Assembly: GCA_002284615.2 (NCBI GenBank)
Contig: MU070072.1
Span: 91,761-108,652, forward strand
Length of the DNA: 16,892 bases
From: Dunaliella salina
Lineage: Eukaryota; Chlorophyta; Chlorophyceae; Chlamydomonadales; Dunaliellaceae
Direction: 5' to 3'
Under the pieces are notes generated by a model. That model was not told the DNA's origin and did not search any database. It saw only the letters and a list, made by a program, of their open reading frames with translations. Shown one piece after another: positions 7,723-16,008 of the stretch; positions within the stretch are counted from its first letter, which is position 1, and each line of letters opens with the position of its first letter. A program made the translations under genes and the position numbers.

Positions 7723-8006
7723 GTGTGCCCCCTCCACCACAAGGTATGAAAAAGAGAATGCTGATGTGGATCTGGAGGGTTACCAGAAGCACCTGGCTCT
7801 AGAGCCTGGCTGTGGTAAATATTCTTGTTTTCAGTAGCGCGGCGGTTGGTGACTAGTCTGTGGGCATATTGTACAGAATGGGCTTGAAGTTGTTGAGTAA
7901 GCTTCCTGGCACGCTGGTGATCCAATCTTAAATGTTTGAATTGCTTCAGGGTATGCTCAGTGTAAATAGTTCCACCTACACCCAGGAGAATAGGGTGAAT
8001 TGTAAC

Positions 8007-8238
8007 AGCTTTAAAGGAAAAGGAAAAGGAAAAGCTACGCAAGCGGGACCGGCCCCCAAACATCACGGAAGGAACAACCTTGCTGCGAACAACGTGTTGA
8101 ACCTCCTAAGGTCCACCCACCCAGGCTTAAAACCGGGATCACCTCCGTCACTGAAGGCTCCCGAGAGAGGCGCAACTGCTGGACCACGCAGAATCCTCGA
8201 TCCCCAGTCTTTCTGGGAACCCTAGACGAGCTTTAAAG
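8007..8238 (-). mobile_element. 212-bp SINE-like insertion with 10-bp target duplication
   Basis: AGCTTTAAAG at 8007-8016 and 8229-8238 flanks an insert (8017-8228) that splits the D protein between LCELIDFKA and VTIHPILLG. On the minus strand the insert ends GCGTAGC followed by three TTTTCC units, the same kind of end (CGTAG plus a T/C repeat) as the LINE-like elements around it. Internally TGGTCCAGCAG (8176-8186) fits a pol III A box and GGTTCAACAC (8094-8103) fits a B box, about 70 bases apart. No protein coding is evident. A SINE mobilised by this LINE family is the best reading. Confidence 0.75.
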
Positions 8239-8648
8239 TCAATAAGTTCACAAAGGTCTCCATGCTGTTGCTTTGCCACGTTCATCTGATGCTCTGGCCT
8301 CGTGTCTTCACAAAACTTGATTCCTATTAGGTGCACATGGCGCTCATTCGCATAAAGTTCATGGGGTTGCCTCATGCGGCTAGTTATGGTGGTCCTCCGT
8401 GAGGAGATGTGCAAAGCATGATGGGAATGGGTAGGAGAAACATCGTTAGGAGTATTTTTGGTATTAAAGGGGTGATCAAAACAGCATCTGGTTGACTGGA
8501 GTTGTCTTTTTCTCTCTGGAAGGTTACGAGGGAAGAAGTAAGCAGGCAAAATTCTGTTTGAGGCATGTGTAGGGAGTTGGAGGTTGTGCTGAGCAAGCTT
8601 AAAATCGCTTCCTATGTCTGTGTATACCAGGCCTGCCCCTACAGGGCA

Positions 8649-8712
8649 CTTACTGAGGGCTTACTGAGGGATATAGCGATGTAACCTGACCTTACCTTAC
8701 CTTACTGAGGGC
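8649..8712. mobile_element. Micro-insertion flanked by CTTACTGAGGGC repeats
   Basis: CTTACTGAGGGC is present at 8649-8660 and 8701-8712, with a partial third copy starting at 8660. Between them lies GATATAGCGATGTAACCTGA and a CTTAC repeat. The insert interrupts the D peptide IAKALSK / PVGAGLVYTDIGS. A diverged relative of the core occurs at 9626-9660. It is too short to classify; templated filler DNA is an alternative. Confidence 0.55.
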
Positions 8713-9040
8713 TTTTGCGATCATTCTGCCTGCAATTTTATGGCGTTCAGTTCTCATGTTGGAGATGATACTATCATAGTATGATTTTGGCAGCCTGGGT
8801 GCATATGTAGTGCGCTGTCCAAATGACGGCAGCCTGGGAGGGGGCAAGATGGATCAGTTGACCTTTTAAAACGTATTGCATGTTTTTGGTTGAATAGTAA
8901 CCTGTTTTGGCTTGGCATATCCAAGCTTGTGTTTAGAATGCATGCGGGATTTGATAGCATCTCGAAGATTGGGGAGATAGGTGAGCTTGGGTGGGTGAGT
9001 GGTGGACCTGTAGATGTACTGATTGACCAAAAAAGTCCAC

Positions 9041-10259
9041 TTGCCCTGAATTCAAGTCACTGTACATACAACACAAGATCAAGGTGTTTGCCCGCCGCAT
9101 GTGTTTTTCATGGCCAACGAGTAACCCAACTGGGATCTTCCGAGCCACGACAGGATTGTGTTGATGGATTTGACGTCACCAAAGACAAAAAGGCTGCAGT
9201 GACATCAAGGAGGGGCACAAACAAGCCCATGTACCAAAGCAAGCTGCATATATTGAAATCATGGAATGTGTCCATCCAGCCTGAGCACACGAATGAGGGT
9301 GAAGATGCGCCGCATCACCATTTTGTGGACATATACCATCGTTTTAACAAGCCGTTGACGAATCATAGGGACACCGGCATCAATCATCCCACCGAGGATG
9401 GTAGCACAAGTAATTTGTTTAGCAAGCACAGGCAGCGTGACCGAATTCACCTGTTGGTGATGGCATGTAATGACGACAAGACTACGAATGGTACATCCAG
9501 CAACACGGCATCCCGAATTTGATGGGAAGATTCTGAATCAACTCCTAGCAGTCCTCTTATTCCTATTGGACTGGTCTGGTCACAGGCCCCTGTGTTTACG
9601 CTCAGCAGCCCATGTAGGTAGGCATAGCAATGTAACCTTACTCTACCTCGCTCTACCTTTCTTGAAGAGCAATGAACCCTCAACAATCCGCCGCATTGGA
9701 GGACTACCTATAAAACTAATTTGATGTGCAGGTTGCTGCAGGAGATACGGTGGGAAAAGAATGCTTGTCATGTGCTCCCTTACAAAACATGAGATCCATG
9801 CATGATAGGATGACCTGGGAGCAGCTGAAACTCGGAGCACTGTTCAAAAATGCTCCCTATCCTACCACAATGTGTGCAAATCATAGAGCCACGTGTAGAC
9901 ACATAGAGCCACAGACTACCTACATGTCCCCAAGTTCAGTGAACCTCCAGGCTAGGAAAATGACGACGTTTTCCTTGAGGGAGATCATGGTCGATCTGAG
10001 CAACACTTTCAAGCTTTGTGAACAGTACACATAATATAATGCAACATGCAAGCAAGCTAAGGCACTTAAAATTGCGGCAGCCGCATACTAGATCTGTGAC
10101 AGCCGTGGAAGGAGGCACCTCTTCAGCTCCAGCTTTTCGGCATCGCTCGCAAATGTGTAATCAATAGATTCAGCCACAAGTCGCTGGACATCTTTCTCTG
10201 CATGACAAACACATTTTGCATAGACACGAAAGAGCCAAACATATGGAAGTGAAGAGGAT
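9041..10259. other. Unassigned region right of element D
   Basis: The plus strand is open to 9522 and the minus strand is open over 9450-9259 and 9686-9447, which is more open frame than elsewhere. None of these translations shows a domain, and the plus frame begins inside element D antisense sequence. The only relationship seen is the motif ATAGCAATGTAACCTTAC near 9634-9651, shared with the micro-insert of element D. No RNA gene seen. Confidence 0.5.
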
Positions 10260-10440
10260 ATGTGAGGCCAAGGCAAGGGGACAGGCAACAAAGAATAGCT
10301 GCAGCCAAAGAGGTGCACCCATCTGCAGTTGTCAACGATACGGATAAGGACTAGTGGCCAAGGTTAGGATAGGACATGGTGACAAAAGCGTATCTGCCTA
10401 GAAGGGCAATTCAGGCCAAGGCAATTGGGCAGGCAATGAA
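10260..10440. repeat. Two dispersed copies of an AGGCCAAGGCAA motif
   Basis: AGGCCAAGGCAAGGGGACAG near 10266 and AGGCCAAGGCAATTGGGCAG near 10413 are followed by GCAAnnAAG in both cases. They lie about 150 bp apart and may be remains of an older tandem duplication. Nothing else is recognisable in the interval. Confidence 0.4.
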
Positions 10441-10484
10441 GCAAAGTCATTGACGTTTGCAGGCAAGGAAACTTGATCCCAAAA

Positions 10485-10736
10485 CATTTTTCAACATGGC
10501 AAGCACACCTCAAATGGCAAATGTGTTCATGGCTACAGCGTACCACTGGCTCTAAGATGGGTGATGAACACCATTGTCATCTGCGCAATTCACAAAAATC
10601 GATCCGGAAGTTTTTTTTAAATGGTAAACTCACCTTGAATGCCAAAGGTGTTCATGGCTATAGCGAACTCCTGGCTCAAAGAAGTGTGGAAAACACCGCT
10701 GTCATCTGTGCAAAGTACAAGGGGGTGCTTGGCAAG
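10485..10736. repeat. 126-bp tandem duplication
   Basis: TTCATGGCTACAGCG at 10527 recurs as TTCATGGCTATAGCG 126 bases later (about 10651). The flanking sequence agrees over most of the unit (AACACCATTGTCATCTGCGC and AACACCGCTGTCATCTGTGC). The period is a multiple of three and both units translate to similar peptides (GKHTSNGKCVHGYS and GKLTLNAKGVHGYS) but in different plus frames, so coding is not supported for the present sequence. Confidence 0.7.
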
Positions 10737-11051
10737 GAAAACCTCCTGAAAATGATGATCTTGGAAACAAGGAAATGTCTGTGTCTGCGAACAGCGGCAA
10801 GCACATCAGTCAGGTCCATTGTGAGACATGTTGCACAGATCCTCAGATGCACCTGACCTTTGCGGTTTGGCTTGGCTCAATCTCTACCATCGAACATTTA
10901 TCACACTTGAATTTCAGGTCGAGGCTGTTCAGTGTACGGACAAGCCTATAAGAAATGCCACAGACATGTTAGTGCGATAAATCATTGAGGCCAGATTTGG
11001 CGCTTTAACGCCACATACTGGCAAAGCCTCCATTGTAGAGTGCGACTCCCT
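10737..11051. other. Unassigned short spacer
   Basis: I see no gene, element or repeat in this stretch. The open plus frame ending at 10856 is the right end of a frame that starts in the tandem duplication to the left. Confidence 0.5.
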
Positions 11052-11365
11052 AGCTTAGTTTCTTTCTTTCTTGTGGCATAGTTATCCCGCGGCTGCCAAG
11101 AGACACACTCAGCACACCTCCAGCTGGGGTGCAGGTCCAGCAAGAATCACTCCCAAGCGCTTTTCTTTCTTTCTTTTGGTATAGTTCACACATGGTTGCT
11201 GAGGCCCACCCAACAAATGTTCTGTCCTGAAACTTAATGTGCAGATCCAGCAAGAATTGACTCCCGAGCTTTGTTTCTTTTTCTTCCTTGTGGTGTAGTT
11301 CACATCTGGCTGAGTTACACCCAGCACACCTCCAGTCCTGAAACTTGATGTCCAGCAAGAATGAA
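11052..11365. repeat. Tandem repeat of 104-121 bp, three units
   Basis: Units start at 11052, 11156 and 11277. Each opens with AGC followed by a CTTT-rich tract and TGGTATAGTT or a variant, and ends near GTCCAGCAAGAAT. The second and third share CCTGAAACTTnATGT. The pyrimidine tract followed by a defined end suggests repeated duplication of a retroposon-like 3' end, but no element could be named. Confidence 0.75.
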
Positions 11366-11616
11366 TTTATTCGTTCATCATGCAGATCAATTCAACAGAC
11401 CTCAATGTCAGCTTGAAACAAGGGCGACAGATTTCCAGCATCAGAATTGCGTCGGAGCTTGAAATTTTCAATGTGGATCTCTGTACTTCACTTCGAAAGG
11501 TGATAATGAAGGCCTTGAGTGCAATAATGTGCAGACAAGTACACCAGCCCCAAGACACTGATGTAAGGAGTTTCCTGTACTACCAGTGGCTTTCAGGAGT
11601 GAGTGAGCATCAAGAC

Positions 11617-11685
11617 AGAGGGAGCATTGAGGCGCAGTACAGAGGGAGCATTGAGGTGCAGTACAGAGGGAGCATTGAGGTGCAG
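11617..11685. repeat. 24-bp tandem repeat, about three units
   Basis: AGAGGGAGCATTGAGGYGCA followed by GTAC repeats at 11617-11640, 11641-11664 and 11665-11685 (the last lacks the final bases). The period is a multiple of three, giving RGSIEVQY repeats in an open plus frame (11380-11718), but there is no other sign that this frame is translated. Confidence 0.85.
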
Positions 11686-11718
11686 AGGGCTTGCACACTT
11701 GCCCTGCAATGTGCATAA

Positions 11719-12371
11719 ATTGTACTTCCAGCGCTGCCAATTGCCCCCAAGAAGGAGTGAGCAGAGAGACAGAGCTAGCAAGCAAGGCATGCTCAAGCAG
11801 AATTGCACTCAGGCCTAGACAGGGCATGATTTGCTAAAAAAAAAGTACCTTGCTTGGGCACCATTTCATGAGCAGAAATGCAGAAAGGCCTACACAATGC
11901 ATGATTCACTCGCAGAAAGAATAGAAGACTGTGAATTCATAGCCGAGAATTAAAGCATTTAGCTTTTTTGTGAAATGTTTAACAATGCAAACCAGGCCCA
12001 ACTGCGTGCACCAAGGTTCTACTTTGGCTCCTGATATCAGGCAAGTTTCCAGTTACAAGGGGGTTAGGCAGACCGGAAACCATGAGCAAAATCTGGCCTG
12101 CATGGCCTTCCACACATAACTCCAGAAACAGGAGGCTCAAGCTGGAAGCACGGCTAAGACCCGCATGTGGGCAAGCACACTGGCAGGCAGGCAAGCAGGC
12201 AGGCAAGAAGACGGAAAACGGCAGGAAAGCCGAATTTTGGCACAGCAAGTCTGAGTGCAGCAAGCGCCAGGGCCAAACTAAACCCAAACAGGTCTGCAAA
12301 TGCTCCGAGAAAGGAAGAGATGGTGACATTACTGCATGAGCAGCAATAAGGACAGGTGACACATCTCACTC
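11719..12371. other. Unassigned region with a GCAGGCAA tract
   Basis: A short purine-rich repeat (GGCAGGCAGGCAAGCAGGCA) lies at about 12182-12206. Open frames on both strands reach about 127 codons but their composition follows the repeat and they hold no domain. No RNA gene seen. Confidence 0.5.
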
Positions 12372-12457
12372 GCCTCCAAGAACCTCAGTTCTTCTGCTGC
12401 GCATAGAACTGACTGATACCCTAGCTGGCAATCCAGCTAGGGTCTCACCATTGAGGC
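12372..12457. other. Compact cluster of hairpins (three-way-junction-like)
   Basis: Outer arms GCCTC (12372-12376) and GAGGC (12453-12457) enclose two adjacent hairpins. TCAGTTCT/AGAACTGA has arms at 12385-12392 and 12405-12412, perfect over 8 bp. ACCCTAGCTGG/CCAGCTAGGGT is perfect over 11 bp around a CAAT loop at 12429-12432. An alternative stem AAGAAC/GTTCTT would compete with the first hairpin. Whether this is an RNA structure or a foldback DNA insertion cannot be told from one copy. Confidence 0.5.
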
Positions 12458-13021
12458 TCGCAGGCTTAGCAGAAGGTACTTTCAGCCAATACATCTTGTT
12501 GACCCCATAGGCAGGGTGCAAGGTAGTTTCATGACATGCCATACACTAGTACATACTACTTTTAGTTCATTTGCACCGTACTCCCAGGAAATACCCCTCC
12601 ATGGCAATGTTCGGCATTGCTGACAACAAAGCTCTCAAATTTGCCCCAAACACACATGTTTTTCCCCAAACAAGGGCTACCGAGTGGGGTATGGCAAGTG
12701 ATATTGCTGGGCAGAAAAATATTCATTTGCAGAGTTTTCCACCCCCCCCAAAAAAAACGAGCAGCAAACATTTAATAAGGAGGGCTGTAAACACTTGTTA
12801 ACACCTGTAATCCTCATGGCAGGTACCATGACAGGTCACATGCCAACTGAAAGCTCAGAAATCTTGCAAAGTCTGCAGTGCAAGCAAACACCTTTACACA
12901 TCAGACATGCAAGCCGTATGGCTGCACTGGCCCCCACAGCCTCCTCCTGAGGAACACAACTTATGACCATTCTTGCAATCCCGTGACTTAAGCACGAATA
13001 CCTCACACACTTATATGTTAT
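12458..13021. other. Unassigned region
   Basis: No gene or repeat of note is visible. A C-run next to an A-run (CACCCCCCCCAAAAAAAA near 12740) is the only low-complexity feature. Open frames are below 80 codons and overlap on both strands. Confidence 0.5.
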
Positions 13022-13160
13022 TTGTCAAGCTGAGCTCCCCTCACACACCTCCCCTGCCACACCATGATGCTGCTTGTCAACAGAGCTCCCCTCACGTGCC
13101 TTCCCTCAAACAGCTCCCTTCACACACCTTGATGTTACTTGTCAAGCAGAGCTCCAATGG
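13022..13160. repeat. Degenerate 52-65-bp tandem repeat
   Basis: TTGTCAA begins units at 13022, 13074 and 13139. Each is followed by GAGCTCC and, in the first two units, by CCTCAC-rich sequence ending in GATGnTnC. Unit length varies, so this is an old minisatellite. Plus-strand frames through it carry HTPPLP-like low-complexity peptides. Confidence 0.6.
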
Positions 13161-13241
13161 GATCTTGGAAGCCTGTGCACCAGTGCAAAAAAAACTCTCA
13201 CTTGCTCCACCTATAGGGATTGTCAGGGTTGGGTCATACGC

Positions 13242-13395
13242 GAGTTTGGGGCTTAACAAAAAGCGTATTTACGTGTAATGTTGACGATACATGGAAATAC
13301 GTATTCACGTATATCCGTGCAATTTTGCAGGATTGAGCTCAACGATAAGCGTATACACAAGCATTGCTAATGATACGTGGGAACACGCATATGAC
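13242..13395. repeat. 86-bp diverged tandem duplication
   Basis: AAGCGTATTTACGTG (13261) and AAGCGTATACACAAG (13347) start two 49-base stretches of clear similarity that also share GATACnTGG and CGYAT. The preceding bases agree too (GGCTTAACAA / GAGCTCAACG). The CGTA-rich composition differs from its neighbours. Confidence 0.55.
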
Positions 13396-13881
13396 TTATC
13401 CCTGGGGATTGCGTTGCGCCCTGAGGCACAGGTTGCGAAAGCAATGCATCCTTGTTCCATCCAATCACCCGCGTGCAGCTATGAGACTAACCATGCTCAA
13501 CGCGAGGGAGTAAGATGGCAAGTCTGTGGGAAGCCACACGGAGGAGCTGAGCATTGTTTCTCCCAATCCTAGCACATTCCATCTTCAGACACAGCACTCT
13601 TCTGTGGGTGTCACATTGTCACACAGATGCCTGCTTTCACCTCCTGTGCAGCCTTGCAACCTTGCAGGGGTGATTTGGACAGCAGCCAGTCCCCCACCCA
13701 AAGCCCTACCAGCAGCGCCTCTTTCACTCTGTCTTCCATGTAGCACATGTGCCCAAGGCGATCTGGAAAAGAGTGACAATTCAGCAAAAAAAGGACAGTT
13801 TAACAAATGATGTGCCCAGTGCAAAAAAAAAAAAACGAATCCAATTGGGTGACCTTCAAGATAACCTAAACATTCCATAGA
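13396..13881. other. Unassigned region left of element F
   Basis: Two overlapping plus frames (13291-13572 and 13526-13810) and an antisense frame give no domain. The right end is the insertion site of element F (TCCATAGA at 13874-13881). Confidence 0.5.
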
Positions 13882-14166
13882 AAGAAAAGAAAAGAAAAAC
13901 TACGTAGGCAGAGAAGCTCTCCCTATATCAATTAAGGAAGAGGAGACACATAGGCTCAAAAAAGAGCCGTGTGCCCCCTCCACCACAAGGTATGAAAAAG
14001 AGAATGCGAATGTGTATCTGGAGGGTTACTAGAAGCAACTGGCTCTAGAGCCTGGCTGCGGGAAGTATTCTTGTTTTCAATAGCGCGGCGTGTGGTGACT
14101 AGTTTGTGGGCATATTGAACAGAATGGGCATGAAGTTTCAGGTGAGTAACTACTTGAAGGGAGAAG
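13882..14166 (-). mobile_element. Element F: short subfamily II 3' end
   Basis: A 5'-truncated minus-strand copy. The plus strand shows a GAAAAGAAAAG-type tail, then CTACGTAGGCAGAGAAGCTC, then the 3' untranslated region shared with D and H. The frame 14171-13956 encodes VTHLKLHAHSVQYAHKLVTT, RRAIENKN, then SSNPPDTH, the best preserved C-terminal peptide of the window. TCCATAGA at 13874-13881 and 14167-14174 is a good target duplication. Confidence 0.85.
13953..13968 (-). promoter_or_regulatory. 3'-UTR stem-loop of element F
   Basis: GGCTC, six A, GAGCC: a perfect five-pair stem at the same position as the hairpin in D (7707-7722). The loop differs by one base while the stem is unchanged. In H the corresponding bases (GGCCCCAAAGAGCC) are degraded. 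Confidence 0.5.
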
Positions 14167-14256
14167 TCCATAGAGTTTCAGGTGAGTAAGGGAGAAGTCC
14201 ATAGAGTTTTAGGTGAGTAAGGGATAAGTCCATAGAGTTTCAGGTGAGTAAGGGAA
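14135..14256. repeat. 31-bp tandem repeat built from the 5' junction of element F
   Basis: About four units of AGTTTCAGGTGAGTAA followed by GGGAGAAGTCCATAG. The first half is element F coding sequence (the VTHLK codons read on the minus strand) and the second half is flanking DNA ending in the target duplication. The first unit has extra bases still matching the element, so the array grew from the insertion junction. Each unit holds CAGGTGAGTA, a textbook 5' splice-site match on the plus strand. Confidence 0.8.
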
Positions 14257-14357
14257 GCAAACGTTGCAACCTCCCCAGATAACAGCAACTTCTGGAGGCA
14301 ACCGCAAGTAACCAACTGCAACTTACATCTGCAAAATAGCGGACACAGACAGCTGGT

Positions 14358-14409
14358 ATTCAGTTTTCATATGATCAAGAGAGATTCATTTTTCATGTGA
14401 TTAAAAGGG
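14358..14409. repeat. 26-bp tandem duplication
   Basis: ATTCAGTTTTCATATGATCA (14358) and ATTCATTTTTCATGTGATTA (14384) are adjacent imperfect copies. No function suggested. Confidence 0.6.
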
Positions 14410-14659
14410 ACAATAAGCTTGTACCTGGGTGAAAGGCAAGTTGCTGCATGGCCTCTTCAGAGCGCCCCGGCACTTCCCCTCCATGCAGGGTGACCTGCAC
14501 ACTGAGTGATTTTCGTGCGCCTTTTGCTGGCAAAATCATGAGGAAGCCTGGGGCCTAGGCCTGGCACCTTCCGCACAGTAAGGTGCCCTGCTTGTGTGCG
14601 CAAGTGAATGAAATCCAGGCACACTTCTTGCCCATCTTCTTGTCCAATCTGCTTGTGAT

Positions 14660-15384
14660 GGTGGTAGCGGCTTCGTCAATGACTGTCAACTCAACATGGC
14701 AACATGGCAGCGGCTCTGTCAACGGCTGTCGACACAACATGGCAATGACTGTAAACACGACATGGCAATGACTGTCTAGTTAACATGGCTCTGTCAATGG
14801 CTGCCAACTCAACACGGCGGCATGGCAGCGGCTCTGTCAACGACTGTCGACACAACATGGCAATGGCTGTAAACACGACATGGCAATGACTGTCAGCTCA
14901 ACATGGCTCTGTCAATGGCTGTCAACTCAACATGGCAATGACTTTAAACACGACATGGCAATGACTGTCAACTCAACATGGCTCTGTCAATGGCTGCCAA
15001 CTCAACACGGCGACGTGGCAGCAGCTCTGTCAATGACTGTCGACACAACATGGCAATGACTGTGAACACGACATGGCAATGACTGTCAACTCAACATGGC
15101 TCTGTCAATGGCTGTCAACTCAACATGGCAACATGGCAGCGGCTCTGTCAACGACTGTCGACACAACATGGCAATGACTGTGAACACGACATGGCAATGA
15201 CTGTCAAGTCAACATGGCTCTGTCAATGACTGTCATTGACAGTGTCAACTCAACATGGCAACATGGCAGCGGCTCTGTCAATGGCTGTCGACACAACATG
15301 GCAATGACTGTAAGCACGACATGGCAATGACTGTCAACTCAACATGGCTCTGCCAATGATCGTCAACTCAACATGGCATGGCAA
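14660..15384. repeat. 118-bp minisatellite with internal subrepeats
   Basis: Units begin with CAACTCAACAYGG at 14687, 14805, 14923, 14998, 15116, 15246 and 15364. Most spacings are exactly 118 bp. One unit is shortened to 75 bp by loss of the central block, and one is lengthened to 130 bp by a 12-bp inverted addition. Within a unit the motif ACATGGCAATGACTGT recurs, so the array is a higher-order repeat of an older element of roughly 20-25 bp. A diverged start (GGTAGCGGCTTCGTCAATGA) is seen from 14660. Frames inside it are repetitive and not genes. Confidence 0.92.
15220..15242. repeat. Near-perfect palindrome inside the minisatellite
   Basis: CTGTCAATGA and TCATTGACAG are exact reverse complements separated by CTG. 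It accounts for the 12 extra bases of this unit and could mark a strand-switching event during replication of the array. Confidence 0.8.
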
Positions 15385-15501
15385 ATGCATACTCCAAACA
15401 GGAGGTTGCTGTGTATGAGGAGCAGTTCCTACTTTTGGACGCTCACCCTGAGTCCTGCTTTCCGTGCCTCGAGCAACGCAGGAAGCCTGCACAAGCAAAC
15501 A

Positions 15502-15535
15502 GTCATTGTCATTGTCATTGTAATTGTCATTGTCA
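15502..15535. repeat. (CATTGT)n microsatellite
   Basis: Five GTCATT-type units with one substitution (GTAATT). Confidence 0.85.
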
Positions 15536-15912
15536 GAAGGTGACAGGTGTAAGCCTGCGTCGGACACTCAGCATGCATGAAGGTAACGATCCAACAGTCA
15601 GCGCTGGCACCAATTGTGACTCCCACCGACTGAGGCAGCCTGCCGCAAGGTATCCATGGTTGGGAAAAGGGAATCATGGCACAGGACAAGAGACCAGAGG
15701 GTCCCAACTCGGGGGGTCAGCGTTAGGAAAATTTTTTTGAATCTTCCCCAATTTGTCAAATACACCCTCACGTGTGTAGCAGTGATATAGGAGACACTAT
15801 TGCAAAGAAAAATGGGGTCAGTTGGTGGTCTGGCTGGGCCAGGGTGGGGTTCCAAAGGCTCCTTGAATCCACTGCAAAACATGGGGCCAATCTTTGTCCT
15901 GGCATAGATCAC
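15536..15912. other. Unassigned region
   Basis: No gene recognised. CCATGGTTGGGAA near 15654 resembles CCATGGTTGAGAA near 16070, hinting at an old dispersed duplication around the foldback element. Confidence 0.45.
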
Positions 15913-16008
15913 CACCGCATGCTGGTAACCAGATGAAAAGTATTGCTAAACAAACTTGCAACAGGCTTTCCAACGCACTGCCCTGCATCTGGTTACCAGC
16001 ATGCGGTG
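15913..16008. mobile_element. Foldback (MITE-like) element with perfect 23-bp inverted repeats
   Basis: The arms at 15913-15935 and 15986-16008 are exact reverse complements over 23 bases, enclosing 50 bases of unrelated sequence. Each arm contains two palindromes of its own, GCATGC and CTGGTWACCAG. I could not find a convincing target duplication in the flanks, so a terminal-inverted-repeat transposon derivative, a recombination site or a long stem RNA are all possible. Confidence 0.75.

Larger units (their letters stand above)
7770..9010 (-). pseudogene. Element D polyprotein remnant: zinc knuckle, RLE, C-terminus
   Basis: From right to left on the minus strand: the HKLGYAK segment; a zinc knuckle C-x4-C-x7-H-x4-C at 8790-8846 (CPLPGC, LDSALHMHPGC); MRTERHKIAGRMIAKALSK, cut by the micro-insert; VYTDIGSDFKLAQHNLQLP; SQPDAVLITPL; and HLIGIKFCEDTRPEHQ (HLIGIKFC 8310-8333). 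After the SINE-like insert come VTIHPILLGVGGTIYTEHTL, LDHQRARKL and SGNPPDPH. The RLE keeps its first Asp but the Glu of the E-x-K motif is Gly, so the nuclease is dead. Frames shift at least twice. The PDPH stop is missing and the frame continues about 20 codons into the 3' untranslated region. Confidence 0.8.
7647..9040 (-). mobile_element. Element D: subfamily II LINE-like copy
   Basis: The minus-strand copy is 5'-truncated near 9010-9040. Its first recognisable peptide is HPPKLTYLPNLRDAIKSR, followed by MHSKHKLGYAK. An internal deletion then joins TGYYS to LFNQKHAIRFKRS. Zinc knuckle, RLE, C-terminus, 3' untranslated region with a GGCTC/GAGCC hairpin, and a GAAAGAAAAG-type tail (plus strand) follow. 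TTGCCACTGAA (7636-7646) and TTGCCCTGAA (9041-9050) may be the target duplication with one indel. It carries the SINE-like insert at 8017-8228 and a micro-insert at 8661-8712. Confidence 0.8.

Noticed and set aside
7630..8953. CGGGATTTG at 7630-7638 and 8945-8953 as the target duplication of element D
   Set aside because: The element's protein (THPPKLTYLPNLRDAIKSR) continues to the right of 8953, so the match lies inside the element and is chance.
1992..9040. Reverse transcriptase domain
   Set aside because: I looked for a YADD or FADD core and surrounding palm motifs between the modules and in the other copies and found none that I could support.
8890..9522. 210-codon plus-strand frame as a host gene
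   Set aside because: Its first part is antisense to element D and the rest has no recognisable domain; the minus strand is comparably open there.
11380..11718. 112-codon plus frame with RGSIEVQY repeats as a repeat protein
   Set aside because: Only three repeats, no further coding signal, and the antisense frame is just as open.
14687..15384. CRISPR array
   Set aside because: The unit is 118 bp with diverged subrepeats and no unique spacers between fixed repeats; it is a eukaryotic minisatellite.
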